Shown one piece after another: positions 54,791-62,939 of a stretch of DNA of 64,000 nt. Origin of the DNA: Georgenia sp. TF02-10 (GTDB taxonomy: Bacteria; Actinomycetota; Actinomycetes; Actinomycetales; Actinomycetaceae). The stretch spans positions 2,790,001 to 2,854,000 of the forward strand of contig NZ_CP094289.1 of the NCBI RefSeq assembly GCF_022759505.1. The letters run 5' to 3'. Each line of letters opens with the position of its first letter. Positions within the stretch are counted from its first letter, which is position 1. Under the pieces are notes generated by a model that did no database searches, was not told where the DNA came from, and saw only the letters and a list, made by a program, of their open reading frames with translations. Made by a program: the position numbers and the translations under genes.

Positions 54791-55324
54791 TTATCGCGGC
54801 ACCAGCTCGGTGAAGTAGCCAGCGAGCCTGTCCCAGATCGGGATCGTGCTGGCGACCATCTCGGCGAAGAACTCGTTCTCCCAGTCGGCGTCGTTCCCGT
54901 AGGCGCTCGTGACGATGCGAACGACACAGCTACCGCCGGATGCCGTCTCGATGAGAAACTCGGTCGCGATCGGGGTCGTCAGTGAGAGGTCCTCGTACAC
55001 CGTCGAGAGCGGCACGCCGATGCTGGCGAACCACTCGACCATCCGGGGCGGGACATCTTCGATCCGGTCGGCGATGGGCCAGGGCTCTTCGTAGGCGAAC
55101 CGGACGTTCGGTGTGTAGTCCGTGACCACTCCGGTCGTCGTGAGGTCCCCAAGGTCGAACGACACCTCTCCGCCGACCCGTGGGTCGAGCCGGGTCGGCA
55201 CCATCCAGGAGGAGATGCCGCCGGCGGTGGCGATCGCCTCCCACACCTGCTCGGGGGTCGCGATCACCTCGAAACTGCGCTCTGCACGGTGCTCGATACG
55301 TCTTGGCCGGTCGGGCGTGCTCAT
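54791..55324 (-). CDS. SRPBCC/AHSA1-like protein
   Basis: 177 residues. EHRAERSFEVIATPEQVWEAIATAGGISSWMVPTRLDPRVGGEVSFDL begins the START-like fold; IPIWDRLAGYFTELVPR ends it in the long C-terminal helix. Such proteins bind hydrophobic ligands and are commonly paired with an ArsR-type regulator, as here (ATGA overlap). Confidence 0.86.
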   Translation of the reverse strand: MSTPDRPRRIEHRAERSFEVIATPEQVWEAIATAGGISSWMVPTRLDPRVGGEVSFDLGDLTTTGVVTDYTPNVRFAYEEPWPIADRIEDVPPRMVEWFASIGVPLSTVYEDLSLTTPIATEFLIETASGGSCVVRIVTSAYGNDADWENEFFAEMVASTIPIWDRLAGYFTELVPR

Positions 55325-55896
55325 GATGATTCCTTCGGTCGAGGGTAGGAAGAGATGGTCAGGCGGTGCGGCCGCCCGTCGTCGTGGTGGTATCGGGCGA
55401 CCAGGGAGGAGACCGCTGCTTGCAGGTCTGTGGCGAACGCGGCGCGGTCCTCCGCCGATCTGAAGCCGATCACCGTGTCGAGCGTCAGGGTCGGCAGGCG
55501 CGTCCCGGTTGTCTCGCTGCTCGCGATCGCCGCCACCTCCGAGACGGTCCGGGCGCTCACCGCGACGAGATACCCGGCCGAGAGGTGATCGGCGACCTCG
55601 TCGGGGTCGATGGCGGCGCCGGGCAGCACGTTCGGTGAGACAACGAGGTGGCGCGCCGTGCGGCGCACGAACCGCTCGGTGATACCGCCCCAGGTACGTG
55701 TCTCTGCCAGCTCGACCAGCCCGTGGGCCTCCAACGCCTTCATGTGGTAGTTGACCTTCTGACGGGTCAGTCCGACTTTCGCTGCAACCGTGGTCGCCGA
55801 ACCCGGTTCATCAAGCGCGTCGAGGATGGAGACCCGGATCGGGTCGAGCGCCGCTTCCACGGCGGACGGGTCGGCGAGTACTCGGACGTCGTCCAT
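55321..55896 (-). CDS. ArsR-like winged-helix regulator
   Basis: 191 residues from ATG at 55896 (a TTG three codons earlier is less likely). LADPSAVEAALDPIRVSILDALDEPGSATTVAAKVGLTRQKVNYHMKALEAHGLVELAETR is a winged helix of ArsR/HTH_20 type, with a longer C-terminal half than simple ArsR. No metal-site Cys-x-Cys. Likely controls itself and the coupled SRPBCC gene through the TTGACA dyad upstream. Confidence 0.87.
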   Translation of the reverse strand: MDDVRVLADPSAVEAALDPIRVSILDALDEPGSATTVAAKVGLTRQKVNYHMKALEAHGLVELAETRTWGGITERFVRRTARHLVVSPNVLPGAAIDPDEVADHLSAGYLVAVSARTVSEVAAIASSETTGTRLPTLTLDTVIGFRSAEDRAAFATDLQAAVSSLVARYHHDDGRPHRLTISSYPRPKESS

Positions 55897-55912
55897 GGGT
55901 GCCAAGCGTGGT

Positions 55913-55934
55913 CTTGACAGTTACGGTTGTCAAG
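55913..55934 (-). promoter_or_regulatory. -35/operator dyad of the ArsR-SRPBCC operon
   Basis: CTTGACA-N8-TGTCAAG, perfect 7-bp arms, 17 bp before the ATG. The arm distal to the gene gives a consensus -35 TTGACA on the minus strand, so repressor binding would block polymerase. No good -10 is evident. Confidence 0.6.
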
Positions 55935-56070
55935 GGGTGACCGCAGGCGCGGAGGCCACCGCCGAGCGTCGGAAGAGCCCGGCCACGAGACACGGAAGCC
56001 ACACCACGGGCGCGCTGTCCGCTCGCGGGCCGCGGGCGCCGGCCACGCCCTGGCCGGGGCGCCCGGGCGC

Positions 56071-56230
56071 CCGGTCCGGCCGCCGTCGGGCCCGCCGCTC
56101 CCCCAGCCGCGTCCGGTCCGGCCGCCGTCGGCACGCCGCTCCCCCAGCCGCGTCCGGTCCGGCCGCCGTCGGCACGCCGCTCCCCCAGCCGCGTCCGGTC
56201 CGGCCGCCGTCGGCCCGCCACTCCCCCGGC
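56071..56230. repeat. minisatellite, four units of 41 bp
   Basis: GGTCCGGCCGCCGTCGGC cores at about 56073, 56114, 56155 and 56196, spaced 41 bp, alternating with CCGCTCCCCCAGCCGCGTCC. The two middle units are identical. It lies between the ArsR promoter and the recG stop. No leader, no unique spacers. Carries the same GCCGCCGTCGGC core as other repeats here. Confidence 0.9.
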
Positions 56231-56241
56231 CGCGGCGCCGG

Positions 56242-58545
56242 TCAGCTGCGCTCGAGGTAGGCGGCGGCGTCCTCGTCCACCCGCCGGGCCACCGCGGCGG
56301 CCAGCGCCGGCTCGGTGGTCAGCTCCGGGTCCCGGGCGATCAGGTCGCGGGCGGCGGCGCGGGCCTCGTCGATGATCGTGGAGTCGGTGAGCACCCGCAG
56401 CAGGCGCAGCGAGGAGGACCGGCCGGACTGGGCCGCGCCGAGGACGTCGCCCTCCCGGCGCAGCCGCAGGTCGGTCTCGGCGAGCACGAAGCCGTCGGGG
56501 GTGGTGGCGAAGGCCTCCAGCCGCCGGCCGGCCTCGCTGCCCGGCGGGGCGTGGCTGACCGCCAAGCACACCCCCGGCCGGGTCCCGCGGCCGACCCGGC
56601 CGCGGAGCTGGTGCAGCTGGGACAGGCCGAACCGGTCGGCGTCGAGGATGACCATGACGGTGGCGTCCGGCACGTCCACCCCGACCTCGATCACCGTGGT
56701 GGTGACCAGGACCGGGGTGGCGCCCGCGGCGAAGGCGGCCATGGCGGCGTCCTTGGCGTCCGGGGGGAGCTGGCCGTGCATCTGCCCGACGGCGACCCCG
56801 GACAGGGCGGGCAGCTCACCGAGGTGGGCGGCGACGTCGGGCACCGCGGCCACCGGCGGGCGGGTGGCGTCGACCAGGTCGAGGAGGTCCGTCACACCCG
56901 GGCCGACGCCGTCGTCCACGCCGGGGGCGTCCTGCTCGCCCGGGGTGAGGCGGGGGCAGACGACGTAGGCCCGCCCGCCGGCGTCCACCTCCTCCCGGAC
57001 CCGCTCCCACACCCGCTGCATCCACCGCTCGTTCCAGGCCGGCACGACGGTCGTGCTGACCCCGGGCCGGCCGACCGGCAGCTCGCGCAGGGTGGAGGTC
57101 TCCAGGTCCCCGAAGCTGGTCATCGCCACCGTGCGCGGGATCGGGGTGGCGGTCATCACGAGCAGGTGCGGGGTGGTGGCGGCCTTGCCGCGCAGCGCGT
57201 CCCGCTGCTCCACCCCGAACCGGTGCTGCTCGTCGACCACCACCAGCCCGAGGTCGGCGAGCTGGACCTGCTCGCCGAGCAGGGCGTGGGTGCCGATGAC
57301 GATGCCGGCCTCGCCCGAGGCGGCGGCGGCGAGCGCCTGGCGCCGGGCGGTGGCGCCCTGGGAGCCGGTCAGCAGCGCGACCCGGGTGGCGTGCTCGGCG
57401 CCGCCGAGCAGGCCGGCCTCGGCGAGCGGGCCGAGCAGGGCGGTGATGGAGCGGTGGTGCTGCTGGGCCAGGACCTCGGTGGGCGCGAGCAGGGCGGCCT
57501 GCCCGCCGGCGTCGACGACCTGGAGCATCGCCAGCAGCGCCACCACCGTCTTGCCGGAGCCGACCTCGCCCTGCAGCAGCCGCATCATCGGCACCGGCTG
57601 GGCGATCTCCTCGGCCAGCACCGCCCCGATCTCCCGCTGCCCGGCGGTCAGGGTGAACGGCAGCCGGTCCAGCAGCGCCTCCCGGATGCCGCCCGGGCTG
57701 GGCGGGCGGGCGACGGCGACCTGGGCGCGGGTGACCGCCCGGCGCTGGGCGAGCGCGGTCTGCAGCACGAACGCCTCCTCGTGCCGCAGCCGGTGCTGGG
57801 CGCGCTGCCACTCCCGGTCGCTGTGCGGGCGGTGCAGCAGGCGGAACGTCTCGTACAGGCCGGGCAGGCGGTGGGCCGCGCGGTAGGCGGCGGGCAGCGG
57901 GTCGGGCACGTCCTCCGGGCGGAGCTGGTCGAGGACGACGCCGGCGCACTCCCTGATCACCCTGCTGCGCACGCCGGCGGCGGAGGGGTAGACCGGGATC
58001 GGCGCGTCGATCCGTTCGACGGCTGCCGCCTCGGCGTCCAGGTCCGGCAGCGTCTCGAACTCCGGCTGCAGGAGCTGGCGGGTGCCGTACCGGTCCTGGA
58101 CCTTGCCGTAGAAGATCGCCGTGACGCCGGGCCGGAGCTGCTCGCGGTGGTACGTCAGGGCGTGCGCGCGCTTGGCGAAGAAGGTCAGCTCCAGCCGGTT
58201 GACCCCGTCCGTGATGGTGACGGAGAGGATGAACCCGGGCCGGCTCCTCATGGGTCGCTGGTGCGCGGCGGCCACCCGCGCGATGACGCTGGCGTCCTCC
58301 CCGGGCCGCAGCCGGCCCAGCGGCGAGAGCTCGGCCCGGTGGTCGTAGCGGCGGGGGTAGTGCCGCAGCAGGTCCTCGGCGACCTCGAGGCCGAGCTTGC
58401 CGAGCGCCCGTCCGGTGGGGGCGCCGACGAGCTTGGCCAGCGGCTCGCCGAGGGGGCCGGTGCCCTCGCCGACGACGGCGGGGTCGTGCCGGGCGCCGCT
58501 CGCCGGCGGTGTCCCGGTGCCCGCCGTCCGCCCGTCCTCGCCCAC
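56242..58545 (-). CDS. recG: ATP-dependent DNA helicase RecG
   Basis: 767 residues. Rescues stalled forks and Holliday junctions. The wedge domain precedes FILSVTITDGVNRLELTFFAK and the helicase core: Walker A GEVGSGKTVVALLAML near 325, DEQHRFGVEQRDAL near 436, TATPIPRTVAM, and QLHQLRGRVGRG. The RecG-specific tail contains GSEAGRRLEAFATTPDGFVLAETDLRLRREGDVLG. It normally sits next to rsmD in actinobacteria; here 11 kb of other genes intervene. Confidence 0.96.
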   Translation of the reverse strand: MGEDGRTAGTGTPPASGARHDPAVVGEGTGPLGEPLAKLVGAPTGRALGKLGLEVAEDLLRHYPRRYDHRAELSPLGRLRPGEDASVIARVAAAHQRPMRSRPGFILSVTITDGVNRLELTFFAKRAHALTYHREQLRPGVTAIFYGKVQDRYGTRQLLQPEFETLPDLDAEAAAVERIDAPIPVYPSAAGVRSRVIRECAGVVLDQLRPEDVPDPLPAAYRAAHRLPGLYETFRLLHRPHSDREWQRAQHRLRHEEAFVLQTALAQRRAVTRAQVAVARPPSPGGIREALLDRLPFTLTAGQREIGAVLAEEIAQPVPMMRLLQGEVGSGKTVVALLAMLQVVDAGGQAALLAPTEVLAQQHHRSITALLGPLAEAGLLGGAEHATRVALLTGSQGATARRQALAAAASGEAGIVIGTHALLGEQVQLADLGLVVVDEQHRFGVEQRDALRGKAATTPHLLVMTATPIPRTVAMTSFGDLETSTLRELPVGRPGVSTTVVPAWNERWMQRVWERVREEVDAGGRAYVVCPRLTPGEQDAPGVDDGVGPGVTDLLDLVDATRPPVAAVPDVAAHLGELPALSGVAVGQMHGQLPPDAKDAAMAAFAAGATPVLVTTTVIEVGVDVPDATVMVILDADRFGLSQLHQLRGRVGRGTRPGVCLAVSHAPPGSEAGRRLEAFATTPDGFVLAETDLRLRREGDVLGAAQSGRSSSLRLLRVLTDSTIIDEARAAARDLIARDPELTTEPALAAAVARRVDEDAAAYLERS

Positions 58546-58690
58546 GCTGGCAGGCTAGCGCGGGGCGGCGACATCCCGGGGGCAGCACCGGCCTCGACCG
58601 ACCGGCCGTGGGCGCGAACGGGGCGTCCCGCCGCCGTCGCTTCGTGGCGGCCGACACCGGTAGCAGCGTTCGTGGTGCCTCATGTCAAGG

Positions 58691-60023
58691 TGCTCGCGAA
58701 ACGGGACCGCGTGCCTCAGCTGGGTCTGCTCGCGTAGGCGGTCAGGAGGCGTCGCGGCGGGCGAGGGTCTTGGCTCGGGCGTGGCGTTCGAGCTGGGCCT
58801 GGATGGCGGTGATCCGGCGGGTCAGGTCGGCCGGGTTGAGCTCGGCCCGCACGGCGGTCAGCTCGGCGGCCTGCTCGGCGGTCAGCACCCCGGAGTCCAG
58901 GACCCGCTGGTAGGGGGTGCGGGGGGCGTCGTAGGTGCGCACGTGCCGCCCCGCGGGGGTCTCGCGCCAGCCGGTGACCTTCTTGGTCGGGAGCAGGTAG
59001 TTCTTGCGCAGGTTGACCAGCTCCCACAAGTCGCCCAGCAGCTCGAGCTCGGCGGGGGTGTCGTAGCGGTAGCGGAAGGCGTTCCTGCGCACGATGTCGC
59101 CGTTCTTCTGCTCCACGTGCGCGTTGTCGTTGGAGGTGTGCGGCCGGGACCGGGTCATGAACACCGCCCGCTGGGCGCACCAGGCCACCAGCTGGTGGTT
59201 GATGAACTCTCCGCCGTTGTCGGAGTCCAGCCCGACCAGGGGGTAGGGCAGGGTGTCGGCGAGGAGGTCGATGGCGGCCACCACCCACCGGTGCGCCCGG
59301 TTCTTGATCGCCAGGTTGGTGGTCCACCCGGTGACCACGTCGGTGCCGGTCAGGGTCCAGGCGTGCTCCCCGGCCAGGGAGTGCCCGCAGTGGGCGACCA
59401 GGTCGACCTCGAAGAACCCGGGCCGGGTCTCGGCCTCGTCGGTGGAGCGGCGCACCGCCAGCTCGCTGCGCAGCGTCGACGACGGCCTGGTGGCGGCCTT
59501 GGCGCCCGGGTAGCGGGCGGCCCGGGTCGGGGCCAGGTAGCGGTCGATCGTGGCCGGGCTCATCGCGAGCACCTCGGCGCGGACCTCCTCGGTGAGCCGG
59601 TCGGCCACCGCTGTCAGCTCGCCGTGGGCCTGCAGCACGTCCAGGGACTCGGCCAGGATCACCTTCAGGTACTTCCCGCACGGCTGCCCGCACAGGGTCC
59701 AGACCTCGATCAGGACCTTCAGCGCGTCGTAGGAGTACCCCCGCCCCCGCGGCTTGCGCACCACCGCCCGGGCCGGGCCCTTCCGGACCCGGGCCGCGGC
59801 CAGCGCGCGGCGGGCGTTGGCCCGCGACCACCCGGTGGCCCCGCACAGCTCATCGAGCATGCGGCCCTTGTCCTTCTTCCCCGCCGCGGCGTAGCTCGCC
59901 GTGTACCGCTTGGTGATCTCACGCCTGGCACCCATCGACAACCGACCCATCCGGCCAGCCCACCACCGCGGCCACGGTTCGCGAGCAGAACCCATCTGAG
60001 GCACGCGACCCGTTTCGCGAGCA
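58691..60023 (-). mobile_element. insertion sequence with about 44-bp terminal inverted repeats
   Basis: Ends 58691-58734 and 59980-60023 are inverted copies, both starting TGCTCGCGAAACGGG and ending CTGCTCGCG on the element's outward reading, with a few mismatches and one-base gaps. Each end contains the octamer TGCTCGCG twice, about 36 bp apart, as paired transposase-binding sites. Length about 1.33 kb with one transposase gene. No clear target-site duplication. Inserted between recG and rpmB. Confidence 0.88.
58742..59950 (-). CDS. transposase with DDE integrase core
   Basis: 402 residues if ATG at 59950 is used (59935 is possible). Residues 1-80 form a helix-turn-helix region (REITKRYTASYAAAGKKDKGRMLDELCGATGWSRANARRAL). 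The rve-type core has D in FFEVDLVAHCGHS, D in VGLDSDNGGEFINHQLVAWC and E in HTSNDNAHVEQKNGDIVRR. The C-terminal part contains PTPYQRVL-type residues (APRTPYQRVLDSGVL). The uninterrupted frame and good ends suggest a recently active copy. Family not assigned; ISNCY-like single-ORF integrase is the closest impression. Confidence 0.87.
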   Translation of the reverse strand: MGRLSMGARREITKRYTASYAAAGKKDKGRMLDELCGATGWSRANARRALAAARVRKGPARAVVRKPRGRGYSYDALKVLIEVWTLCGQPCGKYLKVILAESLDVLQAHGELTAVADRLTEEVRAEVLAMSPATIDRYLAPTRAARYPGAKAATRPSSTLRSELAVRRSTDEAETRPGFFEVDLVAHCGHSLAGEHAWTLTGTDVVTGWTTNLAIKNRAHRWVVAAIDLLADTLPYPLVGLDSDNGGEFINHQLVAWCAQRAVFMTRSRPHTSNDNAHVEQKNGDIVRRNAFRYRYDTPAELELLGDLWELVNLRKNYLLPTKKVTGWRETPAGRHVRTYDAPRTPYQRVLDSGVLTAEQAAELTAVRAELNPADLTRRITAIQAQLERHARAKTLARRDAS

Positions 60024-60045
60024 ACTTAGGTGAGTCTCGTCGCGT

Positions 60046-60075
60046 TTGGGGCTGACGGCGGCGGTCGGGTACTCT
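60046..60075 (+). promoter_or_regulatory. rpmB promoter
   Basis: TTGGGG (60046-60051), 18-bp spacer, TACTCT (60070-60075), leader of about 85 nt before the GTG. The -10 region GTACTCTTG is identical to that of rplU. It lies 23 bp beyond the IS end, so the insertion spared the promoter. Confidence 0.6.
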
Positions 60076-60167
60076 TGTCCGGTTGCCCGTCCCGGCGCCT
60101 CGCGCCGCGGGCCCACCGACCCTGTGCGGCAGCGCCGCGCGTCAGCGAGAAGATCAGGAGAACGACC

Positions 60168-60359
60168 GTGGCTGCCACCTGCGACGTCTGCGGCAAGCGC
60201 CCGAGCTTCGGCAAGAGCGTCTCGCACTCCCACGTGCGGACCAGCCGCCGTTGGAACCCGAACATCCAGCGCGTGCGCGCGCTCGTCAACGGCGCGCCCA
60301 AGCGCCTGAACGTGTGCACCTCCTGCCTGAAGGCGGAGAAGGTCGCCCGCGCCGTCTGA
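60168..60359 (+). CDS. rpmB: 50S ribosomal protein L28 (zinc-finger type)
   Basis: 63 residues from GTG at 60168, CAGGAGAAC upstream. [55 protein letters not shown] has both CxxC pairs of the zinc-binding form. Between the IS element and a strong terminator. Confidence 0.97.
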   Translation: MAATCDVCGKRPSFGKSVSHSHVRTSRRWNPNIQRVRALVNGAPKRLNVCTSCLKAEKVARAV

Positions 60360-60370
60360 GCCTGCCCCTG

Positions 60371-60408
60371 CCCGAAGGGCCGCCCCCACCCGGGGGCGGC
60401 CCTTCGGG
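60371..60408. terminator. bidirectional terminator after rpmB
   Basis: Perfect 17-bp stem CCCGAAGGGCCGCCCCC-ACCC-GGGGGCGGCCCTTCGGG, 11 bp after the rpmB stop and facing the convergent adenosine deaminase. No U-tract. Confidence 0.85.
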
Positions 60409-60465
60409 CGTTCCCACCCGCACCGACCGCCGTCGGAAAGACCCGCGGGCGCCGCACGCGCAACA

Positions 60466-61491
60466 TCAGGCCCCTTCGTCCCGGCGCGCCCGGACCCAGC
60501 TCTCGACCTCCGCCCGCAGCTCGGCCCGGCGGGCGTCGCCGACGAAGGCGGCGTCCACCGCGTTGCGGGCCAGGGTGGCGAGCTCGTCGGCGGTGAGGTC
60601 GAGCGCGGCGGTGAGCGCGCGGATGTTGTCGTCGACGTACCCGCCAAAGTAGGCCGGGTCGTCGGAGTTGACGGTCACCCGCAGCCCGCGGCGCAGCATC
60701 TGCCGCAGCGGGTACGCGGCCAGGTCGCGGACCACCCGCAGGCGGACGTTGGACAGCGGGCACAGGGTCAGCGGCACCTGCTCGGCCGCCAGGCGCTCGA
60801 CGACGGCGTCGTCCTCCAGCGCCCGGATGCCGTGGTCCACCCGCTCGGCGCCCAGGACGTCGAGCACCTCGGTGACGTTCGCGGCCGGCCCCTCCTCCCC
60901 CGCGTGCGCGACCCGGCGCAGGCCGTGGGCGGCGGCGAGCGCGAAGGCGTCCCGGAAGGGGGCGGCGGAGCCGGTCTCGCTGGAGCACAGGCCGACGCCG
61001 AGGAGCGGGGCGTCCAGGCGGAGGACCTCGGTCAGGGCGGCCAGCGCCGCATCGCCCGGGAGGTGGCGGAGGAAGGTGACGATCAGCCCGGCGCTCAGTC
61101 CGTGCTCGCGCTCGGCGGCGGCGAGCGCGTCGGTGACGCCGGCGAGGACGACCTCGGCGGGCACCCCGCGGGCGGTGTGCGCCTGGAGGTCGAGGAAGAC
61201 CTCGGCGTGCCGCACCCCGCCGCGGGCGGCGCGGCGCAGGTAGGCGCGGGTGAGGTCGGCGAAGTCCTCCTCGGTGCGCAGCACCGCCATGTTGGCGTAG
61301 TACAGGTCGAGGAAGTGCTGCAGCCCGGTGAAGTCCAGCCGGGAGCGCAGGTCCGCCACGTCGGCGTACGGCAGCCGCACCCGGTTGCGCTCGGCGAGGG
61401 CGTAGACGTGCTCCGGCTCGAGGGTCCCCTCAAGGTGGACGTGCAGCTCGGCGGTGGGCAGCGGCGTCGGCGTCGGCATGGCCCGCATCAT
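60466..61491 (-). CDS. add: adenosine deaminase
   Basis: 341 residues. Purine salvage: adenosine to inosine. Metal site HVHLEGT (H17, H19), GVGLCSSETGS, HAGEEGPAANV, and VNSDDPAYFGG with the catalytic Asp pair. MPTPTPLPTAELHVHLEG indicates a start at the first or third Met codon. Convergent with rpmB. Confidence 0.94.
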   Translation of the reverse strand: MMRAMPTPTPLPTAELHVHLEGTLEPEHVYALAERNRVRLPYADVADLRSRLDFTGLQHFLDLYYANMAVLRTEEDFADLTRAYLRRAARGGVRHAEVFLDLQAHTARGVPAEVVLAGVTDALAAAEREHGLSAGLIVTFLRHLPGDAALAALTEVLRLDAPLLGVGLCSSETGSAAPFRDAFALAAAHGLRRVAHAGEEGPAANVTEVLDVLGAERVDHGIRALEDDAVVERLAAEQVPLTLCPLSNVRLRVVRDLAAYPLRQMLRRGLRVTVNSDDPAYFGGYVDDNIRALTAALDLTADELATLARNAVDAAFVGDARRAELRAEVESWVRARRDEGA

Positions 61492-61518
61492 GGCAGGGGC
61501 ACCCGCGGGTGGCGCCGG

Positions 61519-61923
61519 TCAGCCCCGCCCGATCCGGCGGCCGGAGACCTCGGTCAGCGGCACGACGACCAGGGAGTCCCGCTCGCCCGGCGCCCACGGC
61601 TCGGGGGCGGCCAGCAACAGGGCCGCCGGGTCGTCGTCGTCGACCACGCGGGCCCGGCCGGTGATGAGCACCGACCAGCCGGTGCGCCCGGCGCCGTCGA
61701 TGGACCCGGCGCCGAACGTCATCATCTGGTGGTGGGCGGCCGCGGCCAGCTTGGCGCCGTACCCGGTGCGGATCACCACGCCGTCGTCGTCGACCGTGAA
61801 GTTGACCGGGACCAGGCCCGCCCGGTCCCCGGCCGGGTACGCCAGCCAGCCCACCGGCGCGGTGCGGAGCAGCGCGAGGCACTCCTGCCGGCCGAGGACT
61901 TCCAGGTAGGTGTCTGCGGCCAT
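61519..61923 (-). CDS. pyridoxamine 5'-phosphate oxidase-like, FMN/F420-binding fold protein
   Basis: 134 residues from ATG at 61923. YLEVLGRQECLALLRTAPVGWLAYPAGDRAGLVPVNFTVDDDGVVIRTGYGAKLAAA and GWSVLITGRARVVDDDDPA form the split-barrel typical of actinobacterial PNPOx-like proteins of unknown substrate (Pyridox_ox_2 group). Between adenosine deaminase and an alpha/beta hydrolase on the same strand. Confidence 0.86.
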   Translation of the reverse strand: MAADTYLEVLGRQECLALLRTAPVGWLAYPAGDRAGLVPVNFTVDDDGVVIRTGYGAKLAAAAHHQMMTFGAGSIDGAGRTGWSVLITGRARVVDDDDPAALLLAAPEPWAPGERDSLVVVPLTEVSGRRIGRG

Positions 61924-61981
61924 GGCCCTGCCCTTCGCCGGTGCGGTGCGGGCAGGCGGCGCCTGCCCGTCGGGGGCAAGC

Positions 61982-62767
61982 CTACGAGGGACGGGCCAGG
62001 ACGAGCTCGCCGACGGCGGCCGCCACGTCCGCCGGCCGCTCCCAGAGCAGGAGGTGGCCGGCGCCCGGGCAGACCTGCAGCTCGGCGGCGGGGATGGCGG
62101 CGCGGAGCCGGTCGACCTCCGCGCGGGGCACCAGGTGGTCCGCGTCGCCCCAGAGCAGGAGGGTCGGCGCGCGGACCGTCCCCGCCTCGGTGGGCGGCAC
62201 CGCCGTCGCCAGGCCGTCCAGGCTGGCCCGCCAGACCCGGGCGGGCATCTTCGTGCCGTCGTGCAGGCGGGCCGCGACGAACCCCTCCGGCACGGCCGGG
62301 GACACCGGGAGGGTGCCGAGCACGCGGCGGACCTGGTCCAGATCGACCGGGTCGACCAGCCGGGCCACCTCGTCGGCGAACGGCGGGCGCCCGCGCAGGC
62401 TGCGCGGCGCCCCGACGAGGACCAGCCCGAGGACCCGGCCGGGGTGGTCGACGGCGACCGCCTGGGCCACGTACCCGCCGCTGGAGGCGCCCACCAGCCA
62501 GGCCGCCGGCAGCCCGACGGCGTCCAGGAACGCCACGACGTCGGCGGCCACCTGCGGCAGGGCGTAGCCGTGGGCGGGCTTGTCCGAGGCGCCGTGGCCG
62601 CGCAGGTCCGGGACGAGGACGCGCAGCGCGGGCGGCAGGCGGGGGCGGAGGAGATCGAAGCTGCCCCCGGACTCCGCCCAGGCGTGCAGCAGCACCACCG
62701 GGACCCCGTCCGGCGGTCCCTGGGCGGCGTAGGCGAGCCGGACACCGGTCGCCAGCCGGGCCTGCAT
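61982..62767 (-). CDS. alpha/beta hydrolase
   Basis: 261 residues. Oxyanion region LLHAWAESGGSFDLLRPRL, DLRGHGASDKP, nucleophile S95 in LVGASSGGYVAQ (G-x-S-x-G), acid in LLLWGDADHLVP and His in GAGHLLLWERP. Full catalytic triad, no signal peptide. Substrate unknown. Confidence 0.9.
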   Translation of the reverse strand: MQARLATGVRLAYAAQGPPDGVPVVLLHAWAESGGSFDLLRPRLPPALRVLVPDLRGHGASDKPAHGYALPQVAADVVAFLDAVGLPAAWLVGASSGGYVAQAVAVDHPGRVLGLVLVGAPRSLRGRPPFADEVARLVDPVDLDQVRRVLGTLPVSPAVPEGFVAARLHDGTKMPARVWRASLDGLATAVPPTEAGTVRAPTLLLWGDADHLVPRAEVDRLRAAIPAAELQVCPGAGHLLLWERPADVAAAVGELVLARPS

Positions 62768-62939
62768 CGGCCCATGGTGCGGCGTTGGTCCGGGGCGTGC
62801 ACGCGGGCGGCGCCGGGCTGGGACGGGCGTGAGGCGGCCGTCGGCCGGGGCGGACGCGCGGCCCCGGGGTCGTGCACGTGGAACGCGGCCGGTTCCGGGT
62901 CTGCATCAGCCGCGCATACTTCGGCCGACAGCTACCAGC

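Noticed and set aside
56071-56230. CRISPR-like array after recG
   Set aside because: The interval between cores is itself conserved, so this is a 41-bp minisatellite.
55927-58737. 936-codon plus-strand frame opposite recG
   Set aside because: It is antisense to intact RecG, of Gly/Arg/Val/Gln-rich composition and passes through the 41-bp minisatellite; a high-GC artefact.
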